In this document: positions 41,516 to 56,500 of the stretch, one piece after another
Position numbering within the stretch: the stretch's first letter is position 1
Layout: each line of letters begins with the position of its first letter
NCBI GenBank assembly: GCA_037013495.1
Contig: CM072805.1
Location: 11,318,601 to 11,382,600 of the forward strand
Direction: 5' to 3'
DNA: 64,000 nt
DNA from: Hippophae tibetana
Lineage: Eukaryota; Streptophyta; Magnoliopsida; Rosales; Elaeagnaceae
Made by a program: the position numbers and the translations under genes
The notes under the pieces: generated by a model
What the model was told of the DNA's origin: nothing
The model's input: only the letters and a program-made list of their open reading frames with translations
Databases searched by the model: none

Positions 41516-42941
41516 AAATATACACCTCAATTTCTATTCTTATCAAATAAATAGTCTATCAATGGTTGACAAAAATCGATAGCCATAATTTTAACATTAA
41601 ACAATTGAGATAAAGTAAATCTAACGTTAAAATATTGAATTAAATATTACAAATGCAAATATGGCACTTATAAGTTTCAACCATTTATTGATATAAAGTC
41701 AATTTATGGTTGAGAAAAGTCCATAATCATGAATTTTACATTACACAATAGGGATTTAGAAGATTCGACCTTAACATACTAATATGACCAAATGGAATAC
41801 ACCGTATTGTTAGTATTAGTTCATTTGAATGATCCATATTTGACTCAAATTCAAATAAATATAGTATATGTAAAAATATACACCTCAATTTCTATTCTTA
41901 TCAAATAAATAGTCTATCTATGGTTGACAAAAATCGATAGCCATAATTTTAACATTAAACAATTGAGATAAAGTAAATCTAACGTTAAAATATTGAATTA
42001 AATATTACAAATGCAAATATGGCACTTATAAGTTTCAACCATTTATTGATATGAAGTCAATTTATGGTTGAGAAAAGTCCATAATCATGAATTTAACATT
42101 ATACAATTGGGATTTAGAAGATTCGACCTTAACATACTAATATGACAAAATGGAATACACCGTATTATTAGTATTAGTTCATTTGAATGATCCATATTTG
42201 ACTCAAATTCAAATAAATATAGTATATGTAAATATACACCTCAATTTCTATTCTTATCAAATAAATAGGATATCTATCTTTGAAAAAACTCGATAGCCAT
42301 AATTTTAACATTAAACAATTGAGATTAAGTAAATCTAACGTTAAAAAATTGAATTAAATAACACAAATTCAAATATGCGCCTTATAAGTTTCAACCATTG
42401 ATTGATATGAAGTCAATTTGTGGTTGAGAAAAGTATATAATCATGATTTTAACATTACACAATTGGGATTTAGAAGATTCGACCTTAACATACTAATATG
42501 ACAAAATGGAATACACCGTATTGTTAGTATTAGTTCATTTGAATGATCCATATTTGACTCAAATTCAAATAAATATAGTATATGTAAATATACACCTCAA
42601 TTTCTATTCTTATCAAATAAATAGTCTATCTATGGTTGATAAAAATCGATAGCCATAATTTTAACATTAAACAATTGAGATAAAGTAAATCTAACGTTAA
42701 AATATTGAATTAAATATTAAAAATGCAAATATGGCACTTATAAGTTTCAACCATTTATTGATATAAAGTCAATTTATGGTTGAGAAAAGTCCATAATCAT
42801 GAATTTTACATTACACAATAGGGATTTAGAAGATTCGACCTTAACATACTAATATGACAAAATGGAATACACCGTATTGTTAGTATTAGTTCATTTGAAT
42901 GATCCATATTTGACTCAAATTCAAATAAATATAGTATATGT
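41516..42941. repeat. Second 4-mer higher-order repeat, copy 1 (1426 bp)
   Basis: Four monomers (classes B, B, C' and B) repeated at an offset of 1426 bp. Shared markers are tctatcaatggttgac (41555 and 42981), gaccaaatggaatac (near 41786 and 43212), aggatatc (near 42267 and 43693), gtcaatttgtggttg (near 42413 and 43839) and tattaaaaatgc (42715 and 44141). The left boundary is the change gtaaaaatata versus gtaaatata at 41515 versus 42941. It has the same length as the 30222 HOR but a different composition, so the two arose independently. Confidence 0.86.
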
Positions 42942-44367
42942 AAATATACACCTCAATTTCTATTCTTATCAAATAAATAGTCTATCAATGGTTGACAAAA
43001 ATCGATAGCCATAATTTTAACATTAAACAATTGAGATAAAGTAAATCTAACGTTAAAATATTGAATTAAATATTACAAATGCAAATATGGCACTTATAAG
43101 TTTCAACCATTTATTGATATAAAGTCAATTTATGGTTGAGAAAAGTCCATAATCATGAATTTTACATTACACAATAGGGATTTAGAAGATTCGACCTTAA
43201 CATACTAATATGACCAAATGGAATACACCGTATTGTTAGTATTAGTTCATTTGAATGATCCATATTTGACTCAAATTCAAATAAATATAGTATATGTAAA
43301 AATATACACCTCAATTTCTATTCTTATCAAATAAATAGTCTATCTATGGTTGACAAAAATCGATAGCCATAATTTTAACATTAAACAATTGAGATAAAGT
43401 AAATCTAACGTTCAAATATTGAATTAAATATTACAAATGCAAATATGGCACTTATAAGTTTCAACCATTTATTGATATGAAGTCAATTTATGGTTGAGAA
43501 AAGTCCATAATCATGAATTTAACATTATACAATTGGGATTTAGAAGATTCGACCTTAACATACTAATATGACAAAATGGAATACACCGTATTATTAGTAT
43601 TAGTTCATTTGAATGATCCATATTTGACTCAAATTCAAATAAATATAGTATATGTAAATATACACCTCAATTTCTATTCTTATCAAATAAATAGGATATC
43701 TATCTTTGAAAAAACTCGATAGCCATAATTTTAACATTAAACAATTGAGATTAAGTAAATCTAACGTTAAAAAATTGAATTAAATAACACAAATTCAAAT
43801 ATGCGCCTTATAAGTTTCAACCATTGATTGATATGAAGTCAATTTGTGGTTGAGAAAAGTATATAATCATGATTTTAACATTACACAATTGGGATTTAGA
43901 AGATTCGACCTTAACATACTAATATGACAAAATGGAATACACCGTATTGTTAGTATTAGTTCATTTGAATGATCCATATTTGACTCAAATTCAAATAAAT
44001 ATAGTATATGTAAATATACACCTCAATTTCTATTCTTATCAAATAAATAGTCTATCTATGGTTGATAAAAATCGATAGCCATAATTTTAACATTAAACAA
44101 TTGAGATAAAGTAAATCTAACGTTAAAATATTGAATTAAATATTAAAAATGCAAATATGGCACTTATAAGTTTCAACCATTTATTGATATAAAGTCAATT
44201 TATGGTTGAGAAAAGTCCATAATCATGAATTTTACATTACACAATAGGGATTTAGAAGATTCGACCTTAACATACTAATATGACAAAATGGAATACACCG
44301 TATTGTTAGTATTAGTTCATTTGAATGATCCATATTTGACTCAAATTCAAATAAATATAGTATATGT
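42942..44367. repeat. Second 4-mer higher-order repeat, copy 2 (1426 bp)
   Basis: Second copy of 41516-42941, continuing to 44412, where tctatcaatgg is replaced by tctatctatgg. A difference noticed is aacgttcaaatattg near 43409 versus aacgttaaaatattg. The sequence is otherwise the same wherever compared. No gene is seen. Confidence 0.85.
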
Positions 44368-45020
44368 AAATATACACCTCAATTTCTATTCTTATCAAAT
44401 AAATAGTCTATCTATGGTTACAAAAATCGATAGCCATAATTTTAACATTTAACAATTGAGATAAAGTAAATCTAACGTTAAAATATTGAATTAAATATTA
44501 CAAATGCAAATATGGCACTTATAAGTTTCAACCATTTATTGATATAAAGTCAATTTATGGTTGAGAAAAGTCCATAATCATGAATTTTACATTATACAAT
44601 TGGGATTTAGAAGATTCGACCTTAACATACTAATATGACAAAATGGAATACACCGTATTGTTAGTATTAGTTCATTTGAATGATACATATTTGACTCAAA
44701 TTCAAATAAATATAGTATATGTAAAAATACACCTCAATTTCTATTCTTATCAAATAAATAGTCTATCTATCTTTGAAAAAACTCGATAGCCATAATTTTA
44801 ACATTAAACAATTGAGATTAAGTAAATCTAACGTTAAAAAATTGAATTAAATAACACAAATGCAAATATGCGCCTTATAAGTTTCAACCATTGATTGATA
44901 TGAAGTCAATTTATGGTTGAGAAAAGTATATAATCATGAATTTAACATTACACAATTGGGATTTAGAAGATTCGACCTTAACATACTAATATGACAAAAT
45001 GGAATACACCGTATTGTTAA
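44368..45020. repeat. B', C and A-head units between HOR blocks
   Basis: About two units. One is B' (ggttacaaaaatcg near 44417, with aacatttaac). The next is class C, with the private variants gatacatatttgac near 44683 and gtaaaaatacacctc near 44720. The gatacatatt variant recurs near 47890, so this piece is related to about 47600-47900. No gene is seen. Confidence 0.75.
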
Positions 45021-46090
45021 TATTAGTTCATTTGAATGATCCATATTTGACTCAAATTCAAATAAATATAGTATATATAAATATACAACTCAATTTCTAT
45101 TATTATCAAATAAATAGTCGATCTATCTTTGAAAAAATTCGATAGGCATAATTTTAACATTAAATAATTGAGATAAATTAAACCTAAGGTTAAAAAATCG
45201 AATTAAATAATACAAATGCAAATATACACCTTATATGTTTCAACCATTTATTGATATGATGTCAATTTATGGTTGAGAAAAGTCCATAATCATGAATTTA
45301 ACATTACACAATAGGGATTTAGAAGATTCGACCTTAACATACTAATATGAAAAAATGGAATACACCGTATTGTTAGTATTAGTTCATTTGAATGATCCAT
45401 ATTTGACTCAAATTCAAATAAATATAGTATATGTAAAAATATACACCTCAATTTCTATTCTTATCAAATAAATAGTCTATCTATGGTTGACAAAAATCGA
45501 TAGCCATAATTTTAACATTAAACAATTGAGATAAAGTAAATCTAACGTTAAAATATTGAATTAAATATTACAAATGCAAATATGGCACTTATAAGTTTCA
45601 ACCATTTATTGATATGAAGTCAATTTATGGTTGAGAAAAGTCCATAATCATGAATTTAACATTATACAATTGGGATTTAGAAGATTCGACCTTAACATAC
45701 TAATATGACAAAATGGAATACACCGTATTATTAGTATTAGTTCATTTGAATGATCCATATTTGACTCAAATTCAAATAAATATAGTATATGTAAATATAC
45801 ACCTCAATTTCTATTCTTATCAAATAAATAGGATATCTATCTTTGAAAAAACTCGATAGCCATAATTTTAACATTAAACAATTGAGATTAAGTAAATCTA
45901 ACGTTAAAAAATTGAATTAAATAACACAAATTCAAATATGCGCCTTATAAGTTTCAACCATTGATTGATATGAAGTCAATTTGTGGTTGAGAAAAGTATA
46001 TAATCATGATTTTAACATTACACAATTGGGATTTAGAAGATTCGACCTTAACATACTAATATGACAAAATGGAATACACCGTATTGTTAG
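45021..46090. repeat. 3-mer higher-order repeat, copy 1 (1070 bp)
   Basis: Three monomers (A, B, C') repeated at an offset of 1070 bp. Markers are aatatacaccttatatg (45221 and 46291), gaaaaaatggaatac (near 45350 and 46420) and aggatatc (near 45830 and 46900). The left boundary is the mismatch at 45020 versus 46090 (gttaatattag versus gttagtattag). The extra two bases over 3 x 356 come from the gtaaaaatata unit. Confidence 0.86.
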
Positions 46091-47160
46091 TATTAGTTCA
46101 TTTGAATGATCCATATTTGACTCAAATTCAAATAAATATAGTATATATAAATATACAACTCAATTTCTATTATTATCAAATAAATAGTCGATCTATCTTT
46201 GAAAAAATTCGATAGGCATAATTTTAACATTAAATAATTGAGATAAATTAAACCTAAGGTTAAAAAATCGAATTAAATAATACAAATGCAAATATACACC
46301 TTATATGTTTCAACCATTTATTGATATGATGTCAATTTATGGTTGAGAAAAGTCCATAATCATGAATTTAACATTACACAATAGGGATTTAGAAGATTCG
46401 ACCTTAACATACTAATATGAAAAAATGGAATACACCGTATTGTTAGTATTAGTTCATTTGAATGATCCATATTTGACTCAAATTCAAATAAATATAGTAT
46501 ATGTAAAAATATACACCTCAATTTCTATTCTTATCAAATAAATAGTCTATCTATGGTTGACAAAAATCGATAGCCATAATTTTAACATTAAACAATTGAG
46601 ATAAAGTAAATCTAACGTTAAAATATTGAATTAAATATTACAAATGCAAATATGGCACTTATAAGTTTCAACCATTTATTGATATGAAGTCAATTTATGG
46701 TTGAGAAAAGTCCATAATCATGAATTTAACATTATACAATTGGGATTTAGAAGATTCGACCTTAACATACTAATATGACAAAATGGAATACACCGTATTA
46801 TTAGTATTAGTTCATTTGAATGATCCATATTTGACTCAAATTCAAATAAATATAGTATATGTAAATATACACCTCAATTTCTATTCTTATCAAATAAATA
46901 GGATATCTATCTTTGAAAAAACTCGATAGCCATAATTTTAACATTAAACAATTGAGATTAAGTAAATCTAACGTTAAAAAATTGAATTAAATAACACAAA
47001 TTCAAATATGCGCCTTATAAGTTTCAACCATTGATTGATATGAAGTCAATTTGTGGTTGAGAAAAGTATATAATCATGATTTTAACATTACACAATTGGG
47101 ATTTAGAAGATTCGACCTTAACATACTAATATGACAAAATGGAATACACCGTATTGTTAG
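46091..47160. repeat. 3-mer higher-order repeat, copy 2 (1070 bp)
   Basis: Second copy of 45021-46090. Identity continues to 47216, where gtatatgtaa replaces gtatatataa. I noticed no internal differences between the copies, so this is one of the youngest-looking duplications in the window. Confidence 0.86.
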
Positions 47161-48878
47161 TATTAGTTCATTTGAATGATCCATATTTGACTCAAATTCA
47201 AATAAATATAGTATATGTAAATATACACCTCAATTTCTATTCTTATCAAATAAATAGTCTATCTATGGTTGATAAAAATCGATAGCCATAATTTTAACAT
47301 TAAACAATTGAGATAAAGTAAATCTAACGTTAAAATATTGAATTAAATATTAAAAATGCAAATATGGCACTTATAAGTTTCAACCATTTATTGATATAAA
47401 GTCAATTTATGGTTGAGAAAAGTCCATAATCATGAATTTTACATTACACAATAGGGATTTAGAAGATTCGACCTTAACATACTAATATGACAAAATGGAA
47501 TACACCGTATTGTTAGTATTAGTTCATTTGAATGATCCATATTTGACTCAAATTCAAATAAATATAGTATATGTAAATATACACCTCAATTTCTATTCTT
47601 ATCAAATAAATAGTCTATCTATGGTTACAAAAATCGATAGCCATAATTTTAACATTTAACAATTGAGATAAAGTAAATCTAACGTTAAAATATTGAATTA
47701 AATATTACAAATGCAAATATGGCACTTATAAGTTTCAACCATTTATTGATATAAAGTCAATTTATGGTTGAGAAAAGTCCATAATCATGAATTTTACATT
47801 ATACAATTGGGATTTAGAAGATTCGACCTTAACATACTAATATGACAAAATGGAATACACCGTATTGTTAGTATTAGTTCATTTGAATGATACATATTTG
47901 ACTCAAATTCAAATAAATATAGTATATGTAAATATACACCTCAATTTCTATTCTTATCAAATAAATAGTCTATCTATGGTTGACAAAAATCGATAGCCAT
48001 AATTATAACATTAAACAATTGAGATAAAGTAAATATAACGTTAAAATATTGAATTAAAAATTACAAATGCAAATATGGTACTTATAAGTTTCAACCATTT
48101 ATTGATATAAAGTCAATTTATGGGTGAGAAAAGTCCATAATCATGAATTTTACATTACACAATAGGGATTTAGAAGATTCGACCTTAACATACTAATATG
48201 ACAAAATGGAATACACCATATTGTTAGTATTAGTTCATTTGAATGATCCATATTTGACTCAAATTCAAATAAATATAGTATATGTAAATATACACCTCAA
48301 TTTCTAATATTATCAAATAAATAGTCGATCTATCTTTGAAAAAATTCGATAGGCATAATTTTAACATTAAATAATTGAGATAAATTAAACCTAAGGTTAA
48401 AAAATCGAATTAAATAATACAAATGCAAATATGCACCTTATATGTTTCAACCATTTATTGATATGATGTCAATTTATGGTTGAGAAAAGTCCATAATCAT
48501 GAATTTAACATTACACAATCGGGATTTAGAATATTCGACCTTAACATACTAATATGACAAAATGGAATACACCGTATTGTTAGTATTAGTAAATTTTGAA
48601 TGATCCATATTTGACACAAATTCAAATAAATATAGTATATGTAAAAATATACACCTCAATTTCTATTCTTATCAAATAAATAGTCTATCTATGGTTGACA
48701 AAAATCGATAGCCATAATTTTAACATTAAACAATTGAGATAAAGTAAATCTAACGTTAAAATATTGAATTAAATATTACAAATGCAAATATGGCACTTAT
48801 AAGTTTCAACCATTTATTGATATGAAGTCAATTTATGGTTGAGAAAAGTCCATAATCATGAATTTAACATTATACAAT
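47161..48878. repeat. Mixed B, B' and A monomers left of the 13-mer
   Basis: About five units. They include a unit with tattaaaaatgc near 47348, a B' unit near 47623, a unit with gatacatattt near 47889, a unit with several private changes near 48000-48130 (taattataacatt, ttaaaaattac, atatggtactt, tatgggtgag), a tttctaatat unit at 48301, and an agtaaattttgaatgatcc unit near 48590 with gacacaaat. No gene is seen. Confidence 0.76.
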
Positions 48879-51800
48879 TGGGATTTAGAAGATTCGACCT
48901 TAACATACTAATATGACAAAATGGAATACACCGTATTATTAGTATTAGTTCATTTGAATGATCCATATTTGACTCAAATTCAAATAAATATAGTATATGT
49001 AAATATACACCTCAATTTCTATTCTTATCAAATAAATAGGATATCTATCTTTGAAAAAACTCGATAGCCATAATTTTAACATTAAACAATTGAGATTAAG
49101 TAAATCTAACGTTAACAAATTGAATTAAATAACACAAATTCAAATATGCGCCTTATAAGTTTCAACCATTGATTGATATGAAGTCAATTTGTGGTTGAGA
49201 AAAGTATATAATCATGATTTTAACATTACACAATTGGGATTTAGAAGATTCGACCTTAACATACTAATATGACAAAATGGAATACACCGTATTGTTAGTA
49301 TTAGTTCATTTGAATGATCCATATTTGACTCAAATTCAAATAAATATAGTATATGTAAATATACACCTCAATTTCTATTCTTATCAAATAAATAGTCTAT
49401 CTATGGTTGATAAAAATCGATAGCCATAATTTTAACATTAAACAATTGAGATAAAGTAAATCTAACGTTAAAATATTGAATTAAATATTAAAAATGCAAA
49501 TATGGCACTTATAAGTTTCAACCATTTATTGATATAAAGTCAATTTATGGTTGAGAAAAGTCCATAATCATGAATTTTACATTACACAATAGGGATTTAG
49601 AAGATTCGACCTTAACATACTAATATGACAAAATGGAATACACCGTATTGTTAGTATTAGTTCATTTGAATGATCCATATTTGACTCAAATTCAAATAAA
49701 TATAGTATATGTAAATATACACCTCAATTTCTATTCTTATCAAATAAATAGTCTATCTATGGTTACAAAAATCGATAGCCATAATTTTAACATTAAACAA
49801 TTGAGATTAAGTAAATCTAACGTTAAAAAATTGAATTAAATAACAAAAATGCAAATATGCGCCTTATAAGTTTCAACCATTGATTGATATGAAGTCAATT
49901 TATGGTTGAGAAAAGTATATAATCATGAATTTAACATTACACAATTGGGATTTAGAAGATTCGACCTTAACATACTAATATGACAAAATGGAATACACCG
50001 TATTGTTAATATTAGTTCATTTGAATGATCCATATTTGACTCAAATTCAAATAAATATAGTATATGTAAATATACACCTCAATTTCTATTCTTATCAAAT
50101 AAATAGTCTATCTATCTTTGAAAAAACTCGATAGCCATAATTTTAACATTAAACAATTGAGATTAAGTAAATCTAACGTTAAAAAATTGAATTAAATAAC
50201 ACAAATGCAAATATGCGCCTTATAAGTTTCAACCATTGATTGATATGATGTCAATTTATGGTTGAGAAAAGTATTTAATCATGAATTTAACATTACACAA
50301 TTGGGATTTAGAAGATTCGACCTTAACATACTAATATGACAAAATGGAATACACCGTATTGTTAATATTAGTTCATTTGAATGATCCATATTTGACTCAA
50401 ATTCAAATAAATATAGTATATATAAATATACAACTCAATTTCTATTATTATCAAATAAATAGTCGATCTATCTATGAAAAATTTCGATAGGCATAATTTT
50501 AACATTAAATAATTGAGATAAATTAAACCTAAGGTTAAAAAATCGATTTAAATAATACAAATGCAAATATGCACCTTATATGTTTCAACCATTTATTGAT
50601 ATAAAGTCAATTTATGGTTGAGAAAAGTCCATAATCATAAATTTAATATTACACATATGGGATTTAGAATATTCGACCTTAACATACTAATATGACAAAA
50701 TGGAATACACCGTATTGTTTGTATTAGTTCAATTGAATGATCCATATTTGACTCAAATTCAAATAAATATAGTATATATAAATATACAACTCAATTTCTA
50801 TTATTATCAAATAAATAGTCGATCTATCTTTGAAAAAATTCGATAGGCATAATTTTAACATTAAATAATTGAGATAAATTAAACCTAAGGTTAAAAAATG
50901 GAATTAAATAATACAAATGCAAATATGCACCTTATATGTTTCAACCATTTATTGATATGATGTCAATTTATGGTTGAGAAAAGTCCATAATCATGAATTT
51001 AACATTACACAATTGGGATTTAGAAGATTCGACCTTAACATACTAATATGACAAAATGGAATACACCGTATTGTTAATATTAGTTCATTTGAATGATCCA
51101 TATTTGACTCAAATTCAAATAAATATAGTATATATAAATATACAACTCAATTTCTATTATTATCAAATAAATAGTCGATCTATCTTTGAAAAAATTCGAT
51201 AGGCATAATTTTAACATTAAATAATTGAGATAAATTAAACCTAAGGTTAAAAAATCGAATTAAATAATACAAATGCAAATATGCACCTTATATGTTTCAA
51301 CCATTTATTGATATAAAGTCAATTTAAGGTTGAGAAAAGTCCATAATCATAAATTTAATATTACACATATGGGATTTAGAAGATTCGACCTTAACATACT
51401 AATATGACAAAATGGAATACACCGTATTGTTAATATTAGTTCATTTGAATGATCCATATTTGACTCAAATTCAAATAAATATAGTATATATAAATATACA
51501 ACTCAATTTCTATTATTATCAAATAAATAGTCGATCTATCTTTGAAAAAATTCGATAGGCATAATTTTAACATTAAATAATTGAGATAAATTAAACCTAA
51601 GGTTAAAAAATCGAATTAAATAATACAAATGCAAATATGCACCTTATATGTTTCAACCATTTGTTGATATAAAGTCAATTTATGGTTGAGAAAAGTCCAT
51701 AATCATGAATTTAATATTACACATATGGGATTTAGAAGATTCGACCTTAATATACTAATATGACAAAATGGAATACACCGTATTTTTTGTATTAGTTCAA

Positions 51801-53505
51801 TTGAATGATCCATATTTGACTCAAATTCAAATAAATATAGTATATATAAATATACAACTCAATTTCTATTATTATGAAATAAATAGTCGATCTATCTTTG
51901 AAAAAATTCGATAGGCATAATTTTAACATTAAATAATTGAGATAAATTAAACCTAAGGTTAAAAAATGGAATTAAATAATACAAATGCAAATATGCACCT
52001 TATATGTTTCAACCATTTATTGATATGATGTCAATTTATGGTTGAGAAAAGTCCATAATCATGAATTTAACATTACACAATTGGGATTTAGAAGATTCGA
52101 CCTTAACATACTAATATGACAAAATGGAATACACCGTATTGTTAGTATTAGTTCATTTGAATGATCCATATTTGACTCAAATTCAAATAAATATAGTATA
52201 TGTAAATATACACCTCAATTTCTATTCTTATCAAATAAATAGTCTATCTATCTTTGAAAAAACTCGATAGCCATAATTTTAACATTAAGCAATTGAGATT
52301 AAGTAAATCTAACGTTAAAAAATTGAATTAAATAACACAAATGCAAATATGCGCCTTATAAGTTTCAACCATTGATTGATATGATGTCAATTTATGGTTG
52401 AGAAAAATATATAATCATGAATTTAACATTACACAATTGGGATTTAGAAGATTCGACCTTAACATACTAATATGACAAAATGGAATACACCGTATTGTTA
52501 ATATTAGTTCATTTGAATGATCCATATTTGACTCAAATTCAAATAAATATAGTATATATAAATATACAACTCAATTTCTATTATTATCAAATAAATAGTC
52601 GATCTATCTTTGAAAAAATTCGATAGGCATAATTTTAACATTAAATAATTGAGATAAATTAAACCTAAGGTTAAAAAATCGAATTAAATAATACAAATGC
52701 AAATATGCACCTTATATGTTTCAACCATTTATTGATATGATGTCAATTTATGGTTGAGAAAAGTCCATAATCATAAATTTAATATTACACATATGGGATT
52801 TAGAAGATTCGACCTTAACATACTAATATGACAAAATGGAATACACCGTATTGTTTGTATTAGTTCAATTGAATGATCCATATTTGACTCAAATTCAAAT
52901 AAATATAGTATATATAAATATACAACTCAATTTCTATTATTATCAAATAAATAGTCGATCTATCTTTGAAAAAATTCGATAGGCATAATTTTAACATTAA
53001 ATAATTGAGATAAATTAAACCTAAGGTTAAAAAATGGAATTAAATAATACAAATGCAAATATGCACCTTATATGTTTCAACCATTTATTGATATGATGTC
53101 AATTTATGGTTGAGAAAAGTCCATAATCATGAATTTAACATTACACAATTGGGATTTAGAAGATTCGACCTTAACATACTAATATGACAAAATGGAATAC
53201 ACCGTATTGTTAATATTAGTTCATTTGAATGATCCATATTTGACTCAAATTCAAATAAATATAGTATATATAAATATACAACTCAATTTCTATTATTATC
53301 AAATAAATAGTCGATCTATCTTTGAAAAAATTCGATAGGCATAATTTTAACATTAAATAATTGAGATAAATTAAACCTAAGGTTAAAAAATCGAATTAAA
53401 TAATACAAATGCAAATATGCACCTTATATGTTTCAACCATTTGTTGATATAAAGTCAATTTATGGTTGAGAAAAGTCCATAATCATGAATTTAATATTAC
53501 ACATA
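48879..53505. repeat. 13-mer higher-order repeat, copy 1 (4627 bp)
   Basis: Markers recur 4627 bp downstream: aataggatatc (GG at 49039 and 53666), gttaacaaattg (near 49112 and 53739), agtatttaatc (near 50270 and 54897), ccttaatatactaat (near 51745 and 56372), aagcaattgag (near 52288 and 56915) and gaaaaatatataatc (near 52403 and 57030). 4627 is 13 monomers minus one base. The left breakpoint is the last upstream mismatch, 48878 versus 53505, within the acaattggg versus acatatggg segment. Confidence 0.9.
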
Positions 53506-56500
53506 TGGGATTTAGAAGATTCGACCTTAACATACTAATATGACAAAATGGAATACACCGTATTATTAGTATTAGTTCATTTGAATGATCCATATTTGAC
53601 TCAAATTCAAATAAATATAGTATATGTAAATATACACCTCAATTTCTATTCTTATCAAATAAATAGGATATCTATCTTTGAAAAAACTCGATAGCCATAA
53701 TTTTAACATTAAACAATTGAGATTAAGTAAATCTAACGTTAACAAATTGAATTAAATAACACAAATTCAAATATGCGCCTTATAAGTTTCAACCATTGAT
53801 TGATATGAAGTCAATTTGTGGTTGAGAAAAGTATATAATCATGATTTTAACATTACACAATTGGGATTTAGAAGATTCGACCTTAACATACTAATATGAC
53901 AAAATGGAATACACCGTATTGTTAGTATTAGTTCATTTGAATGATCCATATTTGACTCAAATTCAAATAAATATAGTATATGTAAATATACACCTCAATT
54001 TCTATTCTTATCAAATAAATAGTCTATCTATGGTTGATAAAAATCGATAGCCATAATTTTAACATTAAACAATTGAGATAAAGTAAATCTAACGTTAAAA
54101 TATTGAATTAAATATTAAAAATGCAAATATGGCACTTATAAGTTTCAACCATTTATTGATATAAAGTCAATTTATGGTTGAGAAAAGTCCATAATCATGA
54201 ATTTTACATTACACAATAGGGATTTAGAAGATTCGACCTTAACATACTAATATGACAAAATGGAATACACCGTATTGTTAGTATTAGTTCATTTGAATGA
54301 TCCATATTTGACTCAAATTCAAATAAATATAGTATATGTAAATATACACCTCAATTTCTATTCTTATCAAATAAATAGTCTATCTATGGTTACAAAAATC
54401 GATAGCCATAATTTTAACATTAAACAATTGAGATTAAGTAAATCTAACGTTAAAAAATTGAATTAAATAACAAAAATGCAAATATGCGCCTTATAAGTTT
54501 CAACCATTGATTGATATGAAGTCAATTTATGGTTGAGAAAAGTATATAATCATGAATTTAACATTACACAATTGGGATTTAGAAGATTCGACCTTAACAT
54601 ACTAATATGACAAAATGGAATACACCGTATTGTTAATATTAGTTCATTTGAATGATCCATATTTGACTCAAATTCAAATAAATATAGTATATGTAAATAT
54701 ACACCTCAATTTCTATTCTTATCAAATAAATAGTCTATCTATCTTTGAAAAAACTCGATAGCCATAATTTTAACATTAAACAATTGAGATTAAGTAAATC
54801 TAACGTTAAAAAATTGAATTAAATAACACAAATGCAAATATGCGCCTTATAAGTTTCAACCATTGATTGATATGATGTCAATTTATGGTTGAGAAAAGTA
54901 TTTAATCATGAATTTAACATTACACAATTGGGATTTAGAAGATTCGACCTTAACATACTAATATGACAAAATGGAATACACCGTATTGTTAATATTAGTT
55001 CATTTGAATGATCCATATTTGACTCAAATTCAAATAAATATAGTATATATAAATATACAACTCAATTTCTATTATTATCAAATAAATAGTCGATCTATCT
55101 ATGAAAAATTTCGATAGGCATAATTTTAACATTAAATAATTGAGATAAATTAAACCTAAGGTTAAAAAATCGATTTAAATAATACAAATGCAAATATGCA
55201 CCTTATATGTTTCAACCATTTATTGATATAAAGTCAATTTATGGTTGAGAAAAGTCCATAATCATAAATTTAATATTACACATATGGGATTTAGAATATT
55301 CGACCTTAACATACTAATATGACAAAATGGAATACACCGTATTGTTTGTATTAGTTCAATTGAATGATCCATATTTGACTCAAATTCAAATAAATATAGT
55401 ATATATAAATATACAACTCAATTTCTATTATTATCAAATAAATAGTCGATCTATCTTTGAAAAAATTCGATAGGCATAATTTTAACATTAAATAATTGAG
55501 ATAAATTAAACCTAAGGTTAAAAAATGGAATTAAATAATACAAATGCAAATATGCACCTTATATGTTTCAACCATTTATTGATATGATGTCAATTTATGG
55601 TTGAGAAAAGTCCATAATCATGAATTTAACATTACACAATTGGGATTTAGAAGATTCGACCTTAACATACTAATATGACAAAATGGAATACACCGTATTG
55701 TTAATATTAGTTCATTTGAATGATCCATATTTGACTCAAATTCAAATAAATATAGTATATATAAATATACAACTCAATTTCTATTATTATCAAATAAATA
55801 GTCGATCTATCTTTGAAAAAATTCGATAGGCATAATTTTAACATTAAATAATTGAGATAAATTAAACCTAAGGTTAAAAAATCGAATTAAATAATACAAA
55901 TGCAAATATGCACCTTATATGTTTCAACCATTTATTGATATAAAGTCAATTTAAGGTTGAGAAAAGTCCATAATCATAAATTTAATATTACACATATGGG
56001 ATTTAGAAGATTCGACCTTAACATACTAATATGACAAAATGGAATACACCGTATTGTTAATATTAGTTCATTTGAATGATCCATATTTGACTCAAATTCA
56101 AATAAATATAGTATATATAAATATACAACTCAATTTCTATTATTATCAAATAAATAGTCGATCTATCTTTGAAAAAATTCGATAGGCATAATTTTAACAT
56201 TAAATAATTGAGATAAATTAAACCTAAGGTTAAAAAATCGAATTAAATAATACAAATGCAAATATGCACCTTATATGTTTCAACCATTTGTTGATATAAA
56301 GTCAATTTATGGTTGAGAAAAGTCCATAATCATGAATTTAATATTACACATATGGGATTTAGAAGATTCGACCTTAATATACTAATATGACAAAATGGAA
56401 TACACCGTATTTTTTGTATTAGTTCAATTGAATGATCCATATTTGACTCAAATTCAAATAAATATAGTATATATAAATATACAACTCAATTTCTATTATT

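Noticed and set aside
49633..49839. 68-codon open frame on the + strand
   Set aside because: It starts at the atggaatacaccg word found in most monomers and is open only because of a B'-to-C chimeric junction. No promoter, domain or conservation supports it.
54260..54466. Second identical 68-codon open frame
   Set aside because: It is identical to the one at 49633 because of the 4627-bp segmental duplication, not because of selection on a protein.
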